Source of the DNA: Saccharomonospora piscinae
Lineage (GTDB): Bacteria; Actinomycetota; Actinomycetes; Mycobacteriales; Pseudonocardiaceae
NCBI RefSeq assembly: GCF_005862235.1
Contig: NZ_VCEK01000003.1
Span: forward strand, 248,199 to 312,198
Length of the DNA: 64,000 bases
Reading direction: 5' to 3'
Made by a program: the position numbers and the translations under genes
Notes under the pieces: model-generated
What the model saw: only the letters and a program-made list of their open reading frames with translations
Database searches by the model: none
Told to the model about the DNA's origin: nothing
Shown: piece after piece, positions 47,661 through 59,682 of the stretch
Position numbering within the stretch: position 1 is the first letter of the stretch
How the letters are laid out: each line of letters begins with the position of its first letter

Positions 47661-47666
47661 TAGAGT
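47661..47666 (+). promoter_or_regulatory. Candidate -10 element of the decarboxylase gene
   Basis: TAGAGT ends seven bases before the ATG at 47674, consistent with leaderless transcription. No ribosome site precedes the ATG. Confidence 0.5.
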
Positions 47667-47673
47667 CGGTCAA

Positions 47674-49111
<1,438 letters not shown>

Positions 49112-49116
<5 letters not shown>

Positions 49117-49149
49117 GGGCGCCGCACCCGCTGGCACGGCACCCTCGCC
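49112..49149. terminator. Hairpin terminator between convergent genes
   Basis: 49112-49124 pairs with 49137-49149 over 13 positions with one mismatch and one wobble; it overlaps the decarboxylase stop and faces the hexosaminidase end. Confidence 0.65.
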
Positions 49150-49159
49150 GCCCGGCGAC

Positions 49160-50758
49160 TCACTCCGCCCAGGGAACCTGCGGCGACCGGTAGAAACCGG
49201 CGTCGCGTGCCTCCCAGCGCGGGCCCTGTTCCGCGAGCCGTTCGCGGAACGACGGCCAGTCGTGGCTACTGCGCGGAGACCAGCCCAGTTCGGCGACGGC
49301 GGTCAGCCGCGGCAGCGCCATGTACTCGATGTGATCCAGTGAGCGCAGCGTCTCCGACCACAGCGGTGCCTCGACACCCAGCACGGCATCCTCGCCGACT
49401 CCGGTGACGTGGGCGCCCGGATCCCAGTCGTAGGCGTCGCGAACCTCGATGTAGCCGGCCCACGAGAGCCCCAACGGGGTGTCCTCGTCGTACTTCATGT
49501 CGAGGTACGTGCGGTTGGCGGGCGACATGATCACCTGGTGGCCGCGTTCGACCGCGTCGGCGATTTCCGCGTGCTCGGTCGCGGTGCCCCAGTACTGGGC
49601 CACCGTGTCCGTCGTGGGCTCGGCTCGCACGATCTCGTTCCAGCCGAAGGGCCGCTTGCCGTACTTCTCCACCAGCGGCACGGCGCGCCGCATGAACGTG
49701 CGGTACTCCTCTTCCGAGGTCACGTGGGCCTCGTCTCCACCGATGTGCAGGTACGGGCCCGGCGTGAGTTCGGCGATCTCCTGGATGACGTCCTCGACGA
49801 ACTCGTAGGTGATCTCCTTGTCGATGCACAGCGAGCTGTAGCCGACCGCCATGTCGGTGCGGGGTGGCGGTGCGACGCCGTCGCAGTTCAGTTCCGCGTA
49901 GGTCGAGAGCGCGGAGTTGGTGTGCCCCGGCATGTCGATCTCCGGGACGATCGTGATGTAGCGGTCGGCGGCGTAGGACACGAGGTCGCGGTAGTCCTCC
50001 TTGGTGAGGAAGCCGCCGCCCACTCCGTCGACGCCGGTGCCGGGGCCGCCGCCCACGGTGGTCAGCTCCGGCCAGCTCTCGATCTCGATGCGCCAGCCCT
50101 GGTCGTCCGTCAGGTGCAGGTGCAAGTGATTGATCTTGTAGCGCGCCAGCTCGTCGATGTAGGACTTGATCTCGTCGGGCGTGTGGAAGTGCCGGGCGAT
50201 GTCGAGCATGGCGCCGCGGTAGTCGTAGCGCGGGTGATCGGTGATACTGCCGCCGGGTACCGTCCACGCCGCGTGCTGCCTGCTGTCGGAGTCGATCGCG
50301 GCCGGCAGCAGTTGCCGCAGCGTCTGGCTGCCCGCGAACAGCCCGGCGGGGGTGTTGGCGCGGACCGTGACACCACGCGGGCTCACCGCGAGCCGGTAGC
50401 CTTCCCGGCCCAGGTCGTCGCCCACGTCGTCGAGCAGCAGCGAGATGCCGTTCGCCGGGCCGTGGGCCGGCACCACCGGCATCGGGTAGCCGGTGGCGGG
50501 CCGCAGTGTGTCGGCGAGCTGGCGGCCGACCGCCCGCGCCGCCGCCGACCCCGGTTCCGTGCGGACCAGCGTCGACGGCTTCAGGCGGTAGTCCGCGCCT
50601 GGGTCTGCCTCGACCTCGGCAGGCGCGGGGATGACGGCGGTGAGCGGTGAGTCGGCCGTGCCGGGTTCCGCTGCCGCCGGGAGTGCCGTCGACACCGACA
50701 GTGCCGCCGTGAAGGCCACGGCGGCGGCCAGGGTCACTCTGGGCTTGGATCTACGCAC
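49160..50758 (-). CDS. Secreted GH20 beta-N-acetylhexosaminidase
   Basis: A 532-residue secreted glycosidase removing terminal GlcNAc, for example from chitin oligomers. The signal peptide is residues 1-30 (RR-K start, AAA cleavage). A GH20b-like N-domain precedes the catalytic barrel with YRGAMLDIARHFHTPDEIKSYID, HLHLTDDQGWRIEI, the acid/base pair in HIGGDEAH (Asp-Glu near residues 346-347) and the C-terminal EAPLWSETLRSLDHIEYM. Catalysis is substrate-assisted in this family. The GTG at 50758 follows GGAGGTG. A palindrome 44 bases upstream may bind its regulator. Confidence 0.94.
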   Translation of the reverse strand: MRRSKPRVTLAAAVAFTAALSVSTALPAAAEPGTADSPLTAVIPAPAEVEADPGADYRLKPSTLVRTEPGSAAARAVGRQLADTLRPATGYPMPVVPAHGPANGISLLLDDVGDDLGREGYRLAVSPRGVTVRANTPAGLFAGSQTLRQLLPAAIDSDSRQHAAWTVPGGSITDHPRYDYRGAMLDIARHFHTPDEIKSYIDELARYKINHLHLHLTDDQGWRIEIESWPELTTVGGGPGTGVDGVGGGFLTKEDYRDLVSYAADRYITIVPEIDMPGHTNSALSTYAELNCDGVAPPPRTDMAVGYSSLCIDKEITYEFVEDVIQEIAELTPGPYLHIGGDEAHVTSEEEYRTFMRRAVPLVEKYGKRPFGWNEIVRAEPTTDTVAQYWGTATEHAEIADAVERGHQVIMSPANRTYLDMKYDEDTPLGLSWAGYIEVRDAYDWDPGAHVTGVGEDAVLGVEAPLWSETLRSLDHIEYMALPRLTAVAELGWSPRSSHDWPSFRERLAEQGPRWEARDAGFYRSPQVPWAE

Positions 50759-50801
50759 GAGCACCTCCGGTCGTGGGGACGTGAGGACGTCTACAGGTTC
50801 A

Positions 50802-50816
50802 GACCAATCATTGGTC
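50802..50816. promoter_or_regulatory. Candidate operator upstream of the hexosaminidase
   Basis: gaccaat-c-attggtc is a perfect 7-base inverted repeat between the acyl-CoA synthetase stop and the hexosaminidase start. It resembles, but does not match, DasR-type sites (TGGTCTAGACCA core). Confidence 0.6.
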
Positions 50817-50853
50817 CAGACAACCGCCGTTCGAGGGAGTGGTTCCGCGCGGC

Positions 50854-52785
<1,932 letters not shown>

Positions 52786-53073
52786 CGCGCCTCCTCCACG
52801 TCGAGAACGTGGTGACGACCGTAGGACCGTGCTCGGTCCCGCACCAGGGCAGCGACCGCGCGAACGGTACCGGGGAGTGCGGAGACGGGCACGCGGCGCG
52901 GTCACCGGCGAGGTCAGGCGGATCACCGCCCGATCGGGTGGACGTGCGCCGCCGGTACCGTTCGCACCCCGCAGTGTGCGCGGCGGGACGGCTGCCCGCC
53001 GTAAGCTCGGCGGCGGACACAGGCCATACTTGGCGTTCGAACGATGCCGGGCGACGCGGCGAAGGAGCGAGGG

Positions 53074-54804
53074 GTGGAATCGATCGCGAGCTCGTTGCTC
53101 TCGCTGGCCTATCGGTTGTTCCAGCCGGGTTTTTGCCCCGGCGACTGGGCCTGGGCGACGAGCATGGCGGGCGCACTGGTCGCGTTGTTCCCGGTCGGGA
53201 CGACCGCGTGTGTCGCGCTCATGCGCAAGTTCACGGGCAACCGCTACCACGGTGGGGCGCTGGCCGGCCTGGCCGGACTGGGCGTCATCGGCATTCTGCT
53301 GATCCCGTGGCTGCTCGTCAGCGGCATCTCCGGTGTGTTCCGCTCCGTGTTCCAGGGTGGCTCCGGTGGGCTCGCCCCGGTGGAGGTCAACGCCCTGCAG
53401 GAGGAGTACTGCAGCTGGGTCGGCCCGCAGGACCAGTACCTCGGCGGCGGCCAGAACGTCTACGAGACGCTGTTCTACCCCTCCGGCGACGTGCTCGCCT
53501 ACGGCTACTACCTCGGTGGCCTCGTCGGACTGCCGGTGCTCATCCTGCTCGCCGTGATGCTGCTCGGGCGGATCGCGCTGCGTCGCGGCCCCAAGTGGCC
53601 CGGCAGGCTGCTGTGGGTCCCGTTCGTCGTCTTCGTGCTGGTGTCGGCCGGAGTCGAGGCCAACACCGCCGTACACCTCTGGCTGGGCTTCCTGCCGACC
53701 GTGGTGCTCGGCGTGATCCCCGTGGCGCTCGTCGGGCCGCCGAGCTGGTCGACGATCGAGAACGCCGACCGCAGGCCCGACCGCACACCCGAGCGGCAGG
53801 AACAGCCGCAGCAACCGGTCCACGTGCATCCCCGCGAACCGCAGGCACCCCCTCCACCGCCCGCGAAGCAGTACGCGCCCACCTCGGTGGCGCCGACACC
53901 GGAGGACGCGCAGGGTGAGCTGGCCGCGGTGCCGGGCCCCGTGCCCGTGCCCGGTGGCTCCCCCTCGGGAGGCAGCAGCCGGTTCCGCCGGGTCCGGCGA
54001 CTCGGGCACGGCGGGTTCGGCACCGTCTGGGAGGCCGTGGACACCCAGCTCGGCCGCGCGGTGGCGCTCAAGATCGCCCACGCACCCGATCGTGACACCC
54101 ATGAGCGCATGCAGCGCGAGGCCAGGGCGCTCGCCGTCCTGAGCCACCCGAACTGCGTGCGTGTGTACGACCTGGTTGAGGAGCCCGACGGGCTCGCGCT
54201 GGTGATGGAGTACCTGCAGGGCCAGCCGCTCGCCGAGGTGGTGGACAACGGCGGCGCCCTCGACGACGTGGCGGCCGGACGACTGTGGGCCACCATGGCC
54301 AGCGCGCTGGCCGCCGCGCACAGCAAGAGCGTCCTGCACCGCGACGTGAAGCCGTCGAACGTGATCGTGGACCCGGAGGGCGTGGCGCACCTCATCGACT
54401 TCGGCATCGCCCGCAACAAGGGCGACTCGAAGCTCACGGCCACCGGCATGATGGTCGGCACACCCGACTACGTGGCCCCGGAGACCGCGGCCGGTGCGCC
54501 CGCGAGCCCCGCGTCGGACGCCTGGCAGCTCGCGGCCACCGTCAGCTACGCGCTGTCCGGATACCCGCCTCGCGGCACCCGGGAGACGCCGATGGCGGCG
54601 CTGATGGCCGCCGCTCGGGGTGAGCCCGCCACGCAACTGCCCCGGCGCAGCGTGCATGCCCAGTTGCTGGCCGCTTCGCTGGACCCGCAGCCGCGCAACC
54701 GGCCCACGCTCAACACGGTGTTCCGCGAGGTGGAGGGCTGGTTGTCCAGGGCGGGAACCTCACCCGACGGCCCGGTCACCAAGCTGGTTCCCCGCCAGCA
54801 GTGA
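53074..54804 (+). CDS. Membrane protein with C-terminal Ser/Thr kinase domain
   Basis: A 576-residue protein. Residues 1 to about 235 are a membrane domain with about five hydrophobic segments (SMAGALVALFPVGTTACVAL, GVIGILLIPWLLVSGI, GLVGLPVLILLAVMLL, FVVFVLVSAGV, LGFLPTVVLGVIPVALVG) and an exposed loop with a Cys and several Tyr. A Pro/Gln linker follows (about 245-320), then a PknB-like kinase (about 325-565) with LGHGGFGTVWEA, ALKIAHA, LHRDVKPSNVIVD and IDFGIAR. The kinase-last order is opposite to PknB. The GTG at 53074 has a GGAG site; an ATG at 53044 is the alternative. Confidence 0.85.
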   Translation: MESIASSLLSLAYRLFQPGFCPGDWAWATSMAGALVALFPVGTTACVALMRKFTGNRYHGGALAGLAGLGVIGILLIPWLLVSGISGVFRSVFQGGSGGLAPVEVNALQEEYCSWVGPQDQYLGGGQNVYETLFYPSGDVLAYGYYLGGLVGLPVLILLAVMLLGRIALRRGPKWPGRLLWVPFVVFVLVSAGVEANTAVHLWLGFLPTVVLGVIPVALVGPPSWSTIENADRRPDRTPERQEQPQQPVHVHPREPQAPPPPPAKQYAPTSVAPTPEDAQGELAAVPGPVPVPGGSPSGGSSRFRRVRRLGHGGFGTVWEAVDTQLGRAVALKIAHAPDRDTHERMQREARALAVLSHPNCVRVYDLVEEPDGLALVMEYLQGQPLAEVVDNGGALDDVAAGRLWATMASALAAAHSKSVLHRDVKPSNVIVDPEGVAHLIDFGIARNKGDSKLTATGMMVGTPDYVAPETAAGAPASPASDAWQLAATVSYALSGYPPRGTRETPMAALMAAARGEPATQLPRRSVHAQLLAASLDPQPRNRPTLNTVFREVEGWLSRAGTSPDGPVTKLVPRQQ

Positions 54805-54811
54805 ACCCCGC

Positions 54812-56380
54812 TCACCGCCATGACGGCAGCCACAGCTCGGCCTGCCACCGGTCGTAGGTGATGGCGTCGCCGTTGAGGATCGGCCACAGCCACACGAAGT
54901 TGGCGACCACCAGGCCGACGTAGAGCGCGAGGACCAGCAGGCCGGTCCCGCGCCGTTCGGCGCCGACGCGGGAACTGCCCAGGATCTGACCGAGCGCCAG
55001 CACCAGGCCCAGCACGAGGAACGGGGCCAGCGGCGTGGCGTAGAAGAAGTACATCTGCCGGTCCAGGTTCGCGAACCAGGGCAGCAGTCCAGCCAGGTAG
55101 CCGACCAGCACGGCGCCGTAGCGCCAGTCGCCCCGGAACACCGCCCGCCAGAGTCCCCAGGCCAGCACGGGTAGCGCCAGCCACCACATCGCGGGCGTGC
55201 CGATGAGCATGGTCGCGCTGACACACTCCGACTCGCCGCAGCCGGTGACGCCGTCGCCGGACTCGTAGTAATACAGCATCGGACGCAGCCCCATGGGCCA
55301 CGTCCACGGTTTCGACTCCCACGGATGCGGGTCGCCGTCCGGGGTGGCCAGGTTGCTGTGGAAGTCCAGTACGTTCGTGGTGTAGAGGGCAAGGGACCGC
55401 AGGGCGTCCGGTACGAACCCGAAGCCGCCGCCCACGTTCTCGATCTCCACGTAGTTCCGGTCGGTGGCGGTCTCGCTGGCGAACCAGGCCCACCAGCTGC
55501 CCAGGTACACGAGCACGGACACGACCCCGATCGCCCACGCGACCGGCAGCAGGTCCTGTCGCAGCGCACCCACCCACGGCCTGCGCACCCCGGCGGTCCT
55601 GCGTGCGGCGATGTCGAAGGCCAGGCACAGCAGGCCGAACGCGATCACCCAGTACGCACCGGACCACTTGACGGCCGTGGCCAGCCCCAGCAGCACCCCC
55701 GTACCGAAGCGCCACCAGCGAAAGCCGAGCTTCGGCCCGTAGGGCGAGGAGTCGATCCAGCCCTCGCGCACGGCCTGGGCCAGCCGCGCCCGCACCTGGT
55801 CGCGGTCCGCCAGCAGGCAGGCGAACGCGGCGAGCACGAACAGCGCGATGAAGATGTCGAGCATCCCCATTCGCGACTGCAGGTGCAGGACGCCGTCGGC
55901 GATGACGAGCACCCCCGCGACACCGCCGAGCAGGGTGGAGCGGGTCAGTCTCCTGGCCACTCGCACGGTGACCAGCACGATGAGCGCGCCGGCGACGGCG
56001 GCGCTGAACCGCCAACCCCACCCGTCGTAGCCGAACAGCCACTCGCCCACCGCGATGAGCTGCTTCGCCAGCGGCGGGTGTACCACCAGTTCGTAGCCGT
56101 AGTTGTCCTCGTAACCGCCGTTGCGCAGCATCTGCCACGCCTGCGGGACGTAGTGCTTCTCGTCGAAGACCGGGGTGCCGTTGTCGGTGGGCACGCCGAG
56201 GTTCTGCAGCCGCACGAGGGCGCCGATCGCGGTGAGCACGACCGTGACGATCAGGGCGCGGACCCGGTCACCGGGCATCGGCCTGCCGAGCAGTGCGGCC
56301 TCGCGGTCATTCGGGGGCTGGAGGGGTTGTGGCGCCCGGCCCACGCCGCCCGCCGACGAACGGGTGAGGAGTGCGGTCAC
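54812..56380 (-). CDS. pmt: Protein O-mannosyltransferase (GT39)
   Basis: A 522-residue polytopic glycosyltransferase that moves mannose from a polyprenyl phosphate to Ser/Thr of exported proteins. The first loop carries the catalytic acidic motif VFDEKHYVPQAW near residues 76-87, followed by VVHPPLAKQLIAVGEWLFGYD and RMGMLDIFIALFVLAAF. About eleven membrane helices follow, with ESKPWTWPMGLRPMLYYY in an exported loop, as in actinobacterial Pmt. The GTG start at 56380 has a -10 element eight bases upstream and no ribosome site, so the message is probably leaderless. It is divergent from rsmI, a common actinobacterial pair. Confidence 0.95.
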   Translation of the reverse strand: MTALLTRSSAGGVGRAPQPLQPPNDREAALLGRPMPGDRVRALIVTVVLTAIGALVRLQNLGVPTDNGTPVFDEKHYVPQAWQMLRNGGYEDNYGYELVVHPPLAKQLIAVGEWLFGYDGWGWRFSAAVAGALIVLVTVRVARRLTRSTLLGGVAGVLVIADGVLHLQSRMGMLDIFIALFVLAAFACLLADRDQVRARLAQAVREGWIDSSPYGPKLGFRWWRFGTGVLLGLATAVKWSGAYWVIAFGLLCLAFDIAARRTAGVRRPWVGALRQDLLPVAWAIGVVSVLVYLGSWWAWFASETATDRNYVEIENVGGGFGFVPDALRSLALYTTNVLDFHSNLATPDGDPHPWESKPWTWPMGLRPMLYYYESGDGVTGCGESECVSATMLIGTPAMWWLALPVLAWGLWRAVFRGDWRYGAVLVGYLAGLLPWFANLDRQMYFFYATPLAPFLVLGLVLALGQILGSSRVGAERRGTGLLVLALYVGLVVANFVWLWPILNGDAITYDRWQAELWLPSWR

Positions 56381-56388
56381 GGGCTCCG

Positions 56389-56405
56389 ATCCTACGGGCT
56401 AGCCT
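56389..56405. promoter_or_regulatory. Two facing -10 elements of pmt and rsmI
   Basis: In a 33-base divergent gap, minus-strand TAGGAT (56389-56394) ends eight bases before the pmt GTG and plus-strand TAGCCT (56400-56405) ends eight bases before the rsmI GTG. Both fit TANNNT, and both genes lack a ribosome site. Confidence 0.6.
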
Positions 56406-56413
56406 CTGGCGGT

Positions 56414-57238
56414 GTGACGCTCGTACTGGCTGGGACCCCGCTCGGCGACTCCCGCGACGCCTCCCCGCGCCTCGCCTCGGTGTTGACCGACGCCGACGTG
56501 GTGGCCGCCGAGGACACCCGGCGCCTGCGCGCCTTGGCGACGGCGCTGGGAGTGCGGCCCGGTGGGCGGGTGGTGAGCTTCTACGAGGACGTCGAGACGG
56601 CGCGCCTGCCCATGCTGCTGGAGTCGCTGCGGGCCGGACAGACGGTGGTGCTGGTGACCGACGCCGGGATGCCGAGCGTGTCCGACCCCGGCTACCGGCT
56701 CGTCGCGGCGTGCGCCGAGGAGGGGCTGCCCGTCACGTGCGTGCCGGGGCCGTCGGCGGTGACGACCGCGCTCGCCGTGTCGGGGTTGCCGCCGGACCGG
56801 TTCTGTTTCGACGGCTTCGCCCCGCGCAAGGCGGGCGAGCGGGCACGCTGGCTGCGTGAGCTCTCCGAGCAGCCGCGCACCGTGGTGTTCTTCGAGTCAC
56901 CGCACCGGCTCGCCGCGACACTCGCGGACGCCGCCGACGTACTGGGCGCGGATCGGAAGGCCGCGGTGTGCCGGGAGCTCACGAAGACCTACGAAGAGGT
57001 GCGCCGTGGCGGGCTCGCGGAGCTCGCTACCTGGGCGGCCGACGGGGTACGCGGCGAGATCACCGTGGTGCTGGACGGCGCCGGTACCCGGCCGGTGGAC
57101 ATGGCGGCGCTGGTGGCCGAGGTGCGGTCCCGCGTCGAGGCAGGCGAGCGGTTGAAGTCGGCGTCGGCCGAGGTGGCACAGGCCGCCGGGGTGTCGCGCA
57201 AACGGCTCTACGACGCAGCGCTGCGCCAGGGAAGCTGA
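56414..57238 (+). CDS. rsmI: 16S rRNA C1402 2'-O-methyltransferase
   Basis: A 274-residue RsmI. It methylates the ribose of C1402 in 16S rRNA. Signatures are LVLAGTPLGDSRDASPRL, VAAEDTRRLRAL, LVTDAGMPSVSDPGYRLV, CVPGPSAVTTALAVSGLP, FFESPHRLAATL and CRELTKTYEEVRRG. The C-terminal helical domain (SASAEVAQAAGVSRKRLYDAAL) is the usual RsmI HTH. The GTG at 56414 is chosen for the promoter spacing and family start VTLVLAGTPLGD. Confidence 0.95.
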   Translation: MTLVLAGTPLGDSRDASPRLASVLTDADVVAAEDTRRLRALATALGVRPGGRVVSFYEDVETARLPMLLESLRAGQTVVLVTDAGMPSVSDPGYRLVAACAEEGLPVTCVPGPSAVTTALAVSGLPPDRFCFDGFAPRKAGERARWLRELSEQPRTVVFFESPHRLAATLADAADVLGADRKAAVCRELTKTYEEVRRGGLAELATWAADGVRGEITVVLDGAGTRPVDMAALVAEVRSRVEAGERLKSASAEVAQAAGVSRKRLYDAALRQGS

Positions 57239-57289
57239 GTCCCTGTCCACCGTGTCCGCAGCCTGGGTAGCCGAGTTTGCACCGCACGA

Positions 57290-57373
57290 TGCGGACACGG
57301 CTACGAGAAGTGCGGACACGGCTACTCAACTTGAGGACACGGCTACGGGGGCTGCGGACACGGCGGCGTGGCC
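57290..57373. repeat. 21-bp tandem repeat with inverted partner
   Basis: Units begin exactly every 21 bases at 57290, 57311, 57332 and 57353, sharing tgcggacacggctac (third unit tgagg, fourth diverging after ggc). An inverted copy, cgtgtccgca, at 57251-57260 can pair with any unit. The array fills the rsmI–pabB gap and extends into the last codons of pabB. Confidence 0.85.
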
Positions 57374-58665
57374 AGGAGGTGTTGCCAGGGGGCGGCCTTG
57401 TGCTCGCACTCCTCCCACTCCGTGTCGGGATCGGAGTCCGCGGTGATGCCGCCGCCCACGCCCAGGCTGACGGTGCCCCCGCTGACTTCGGCGGTGCGGA
57501 TGGCGACGTTCAGTTCGAGGCCCGCCACCGGTGAGGCCAGGCCGAGCGCGCCGGTGTAGACACCGCGAGGCGCGGACTCCAGCTCGGCGACGAGGTCGAG
57601 GGCACGAAGCTTCGGGGCGCCGGTCACCGACCCGGGCGGGAACGCCGCGTGCAGGAGGTCGGCGTCGTCCCGGCCGTCGGCCAGCGTGCCCGCGACGGTG
57701 GAGTGGAGGTGCCACACGCCGGGAGCCGGGCGCACGGCCAGCAACTCGGGCACGTGGACGCTGCCGACCTCGCACACGCGGCCCAGGTCGTTGCGCACCA
57801 GATCAGTGATCATGACGTTCTCGGCGACGTCCTTGACCGAGCGGCGCAGTTCGCCGGCGAGCGCGTCGTCGTGCGGGCCCCGGCGCGGCCGGGTGCCCTT
57901 GATGGGGCACGACCACACGCGGCGGCCGTGCCGCGCGACGAACAGCTCCGGCGACAGCGACACCACTGCGCCCCAGCCGCCCGCGAGGTAGGCGGCGCGG
58001 GCGGGGCCCAGGCGGCGCACCCCCTCGGTGAACAGGGCGGCGGGCTCGCCGTGGAAGGCACCCGACAGGCGGGTGCAGATGTTGGCCTGGAACAGCTCGC
58101 CCGTGCCGATGGCGTGGACGCACTTGACGACGGCGCCGTGGTGTTCGCCGCGAGGCGCGGACGCGAGTGCGGTGGGCCGCCAGGTGAAAGCCGGGTCGTG
58201 GAGTGGCGCGGCGGTGGCCAGCGTGTCGTCGAGTTCGGCAGCCAGCGCCACGGGGTCGGCCTCGCCGTCGCCGACGAGGGCCTCGAACCACCAGCACCCG
58301 TCGGTGTCGAGGCGCAGCACGTGATCCGCCCAGCCCCAGGCGGCGCGCGGCAGTGCGCCGTGCCGGCCCGAGGGGTCGGTCAGGTCGTAGGACAGGTAGC
58401 CGAACCAGCCGCCGCCGACCACGCCCGCCTCGGTGTCGGCGACCTGCGGTTGCCGCGTGACGGTGGTCAGCGCCGCCGCGGGATCGGTCACCGGCCGCAC
58501 CAGGACGGTCGGCGCGAGCACCGCGCGCGAGCCGAACCAGTCGCCGGACAGGGCCGCGGGCGGTGCGAGCCCGGCCGCCCGCGCGCGCCGGTGCAGCCGC
58601 GCGACGGCCTCGCCCGGTTCCGGGGTGGCCCGCAGCGCCGTCCTCACCACTCGCACGCCGAGCAT
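57343..58665 (-). CDS. pabB: Chorismate-utilising enzyme, PabB-type
   Basis: A 440-residue chorismate-binding enzyme, probably aminodeoxychorismate synthase component I of folate synthesis. The core shows FQANICTRLSG, LSPELFVARHGRRVWSCPIKGTRPR (in parts), DVAENVMITDLVRNDLGRVCE, HLHSTVAGTL, and FPPGSVTGAPKLRALDLVAELE, ending LGVGGGITADSDPDTEWEEC. No glutamine amidotransferase is fused or adjacent. Anthranilate synthase is the alternative. The last dozen residues (Pro-rich) are encoded by the neighbouring tandem repeat. The start could also be a GTG three codons later. Confidence 0.88.
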   Translation of the reverse strand: MLGVRVVRTALRATPEPGEAVARLHRRARAAGLAPPAALSGDWFGSRAVLAPTVLVRPVTDPAAALTTVTRQPQVADTEAGVVGGGWFGYLSYDLTDPSGRHGALPRAAWGWADHVLRLDTDGCWWFEALVGDGEADPVALAAELDDTLATAAPLHDPAFTWRPTALASAPRGEHHGAVVKCVHAIGTGELFQANICTRLSGAFHGEPAALFTEGVRRLGPARAAYLAGGWGAVVSLSPELFVARHGRRVWSCPIKGTRPRRGPHDDALAGELRRSVKDVAENVMITDLVRNDLGRVCEVGSVHVPELLAVRPAPGVWHLHSTVAGTLADGRDDADLLHAAFPPGSVTGAPKLRALDLVAELESAPRGVYTGALGLASPVAGLELNVAIRTAEVSGGTVSLGVGGGITADSDPDTEWEECEHKAAPWQHLLATPPCPQPP

Positions 58666-58677
58666 TGTCGTCGCGAC

Positions 58678-58683
58678 TACCGT
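58678..58683 (+). promoter_or_regulatory. Candidate -10 element of the DUF4185 gene
   Basis: TACCGT ends seven bases before the GTG at 58691, fitting the leaderless TANNNT pattern. Confidence 0.4.
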
Positions 58684-58690
58684 CGACGGC

Positions 58691-59677
58691 GTGGTGGGTG
58701 TGAGAGACACGACCCGGATCGGTCCCGTCACGGGTGCCGGGTCGCCGAGCCGGACCGACGAGCGGTTCGGCATCCACGCCACGGATCTCGGCATTCTCTG
58801 GGACTCCGGCGACGGCCGGGTGTACGCGGCGTTCGGCGACACCTACGGCCGGGGCTGGGGCGGGAGCGGCCCCGGTCCCGGCGATGCCGACTGGCGCCGC
58901 AACGTGCTGGCGTACTCGGCCACGCGCGATCTCTCCGGGGGACTGCTGTTCGACGGCGTGGTGGCCCGGCAGGACGGCGCCGCCAGGCAGGTCCTCCCGT
59001 CGGGGCGGGGCCGCGAGGTGACGGTGATTCCCAACAGCGGGATCGCGGTGGACGGGACGCACTACCTGCACTACATGTCGGTGCGCCGGTGGGGCCGCCC
59101 TGGGGTGTGGCGGACGAACTACGCCGGGCTCGCCGTCTCCGGCGACCAGGGCCGCACGTGGGCGAAGCCGCGCCGGGCGCGCTGGTCGAACCGCGGCGGC
59201 GACGACCGGTTCCAGCTCGGCGCGTTCGCGGCCTCGGAGGGGCACGTGTATCTGCTGGGCACGACCAACGGCCGGTACGGCGACGCCTATCTCGCGCGCG
59301 CCGTGCCCGCCGCGCTGCCCGCGAGGAGCGCGTTCGAGTACTGGACCGGCGCGGGCTGGGCCGGGCGGCAGCGCGAGGCCGTGCCCGTGGTGGACGGCCC
59401 GGTGGGGGAGATGTCGCTCGGTTTCCACACCACGTTCGGCCGGTGGCTGTTGCTGCACCTCGACGAGCGCCGCCGCGGCCTCGTCCTGCGTTCGGCCGAA
59501 CGGCTCACCGGGCCGTGGACGCGCGGCGAGGTCTTGGTCTCCGGCGACGAGTACCCGGCGGTGTACGGGGGATACCTGCACCCGTGGTCGCTGGCCGGTA
59601 CCGACCTGTACTTCCTGGTCTCCCAGTGGGGCCCGTACAACGTCTACCTCACGCGCACGCGGCTCGTGCCGGAGTGA
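58691..59677 (+). CDS. DUF4185-domain protein
   Basis: A 328-residue beta-propeller-like protein of the DUF4185 family, common in mycobacteria and relatives. Recurring motifs are GDGRVYAAFGDTYGRGWGG near residues 39-57, RRNVLAYSATRDLSGGL, VIPNSGIAVDGTHYLHYMSV, WAKPRRARWSNRGG and EYPAVYGGYLHPWSL. The pattern resembles five-bladed glycosidase-type propellers, but function is not established. No signal peptide is obvious. The start is one of three closely spaced GTG codons; I take the first. It is divergent from pabB. Confidence 0.8.
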   Translation: MVGVRDTTRIGPVTGAGSPSRTDERFGIHATDLGILWDSGDGRVYAAFGDTYGRGWGGSGPGPGDADWRRNVLAYSATRDLSGGLLFDGVVARQDGAARQVLPSGRGREVTVIPNSGIAVDGTHYLHYMSVRRWGRPGVWRTNYAGLAVSGDQGRTWAKPRRARWSNRGGDDRFQLGAFAASEGHVYLLGTTNGRYGDAYLARAVPAALPARSAFEYWTGAGWAGRQREAVPVVDGPVGEMSLGFHTTFGRWLLLHLDERRRGLVLRSAERLTGPWTRGEVLVSGDEYPAVYGGYLHPWSLAGTDLYFLVSQWGPYNVYLTRTRLVPE

Positions 59678-59682
59678 GCCCC

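Noticed and set aside
52786-54657. Upstream extension of the acyl-CoA synthetase to more than 1200 residues
   Set aside because: The extension is antisense to the kinase gene and lacks domain content; the ATG at 52785 has a strong ribosome site.
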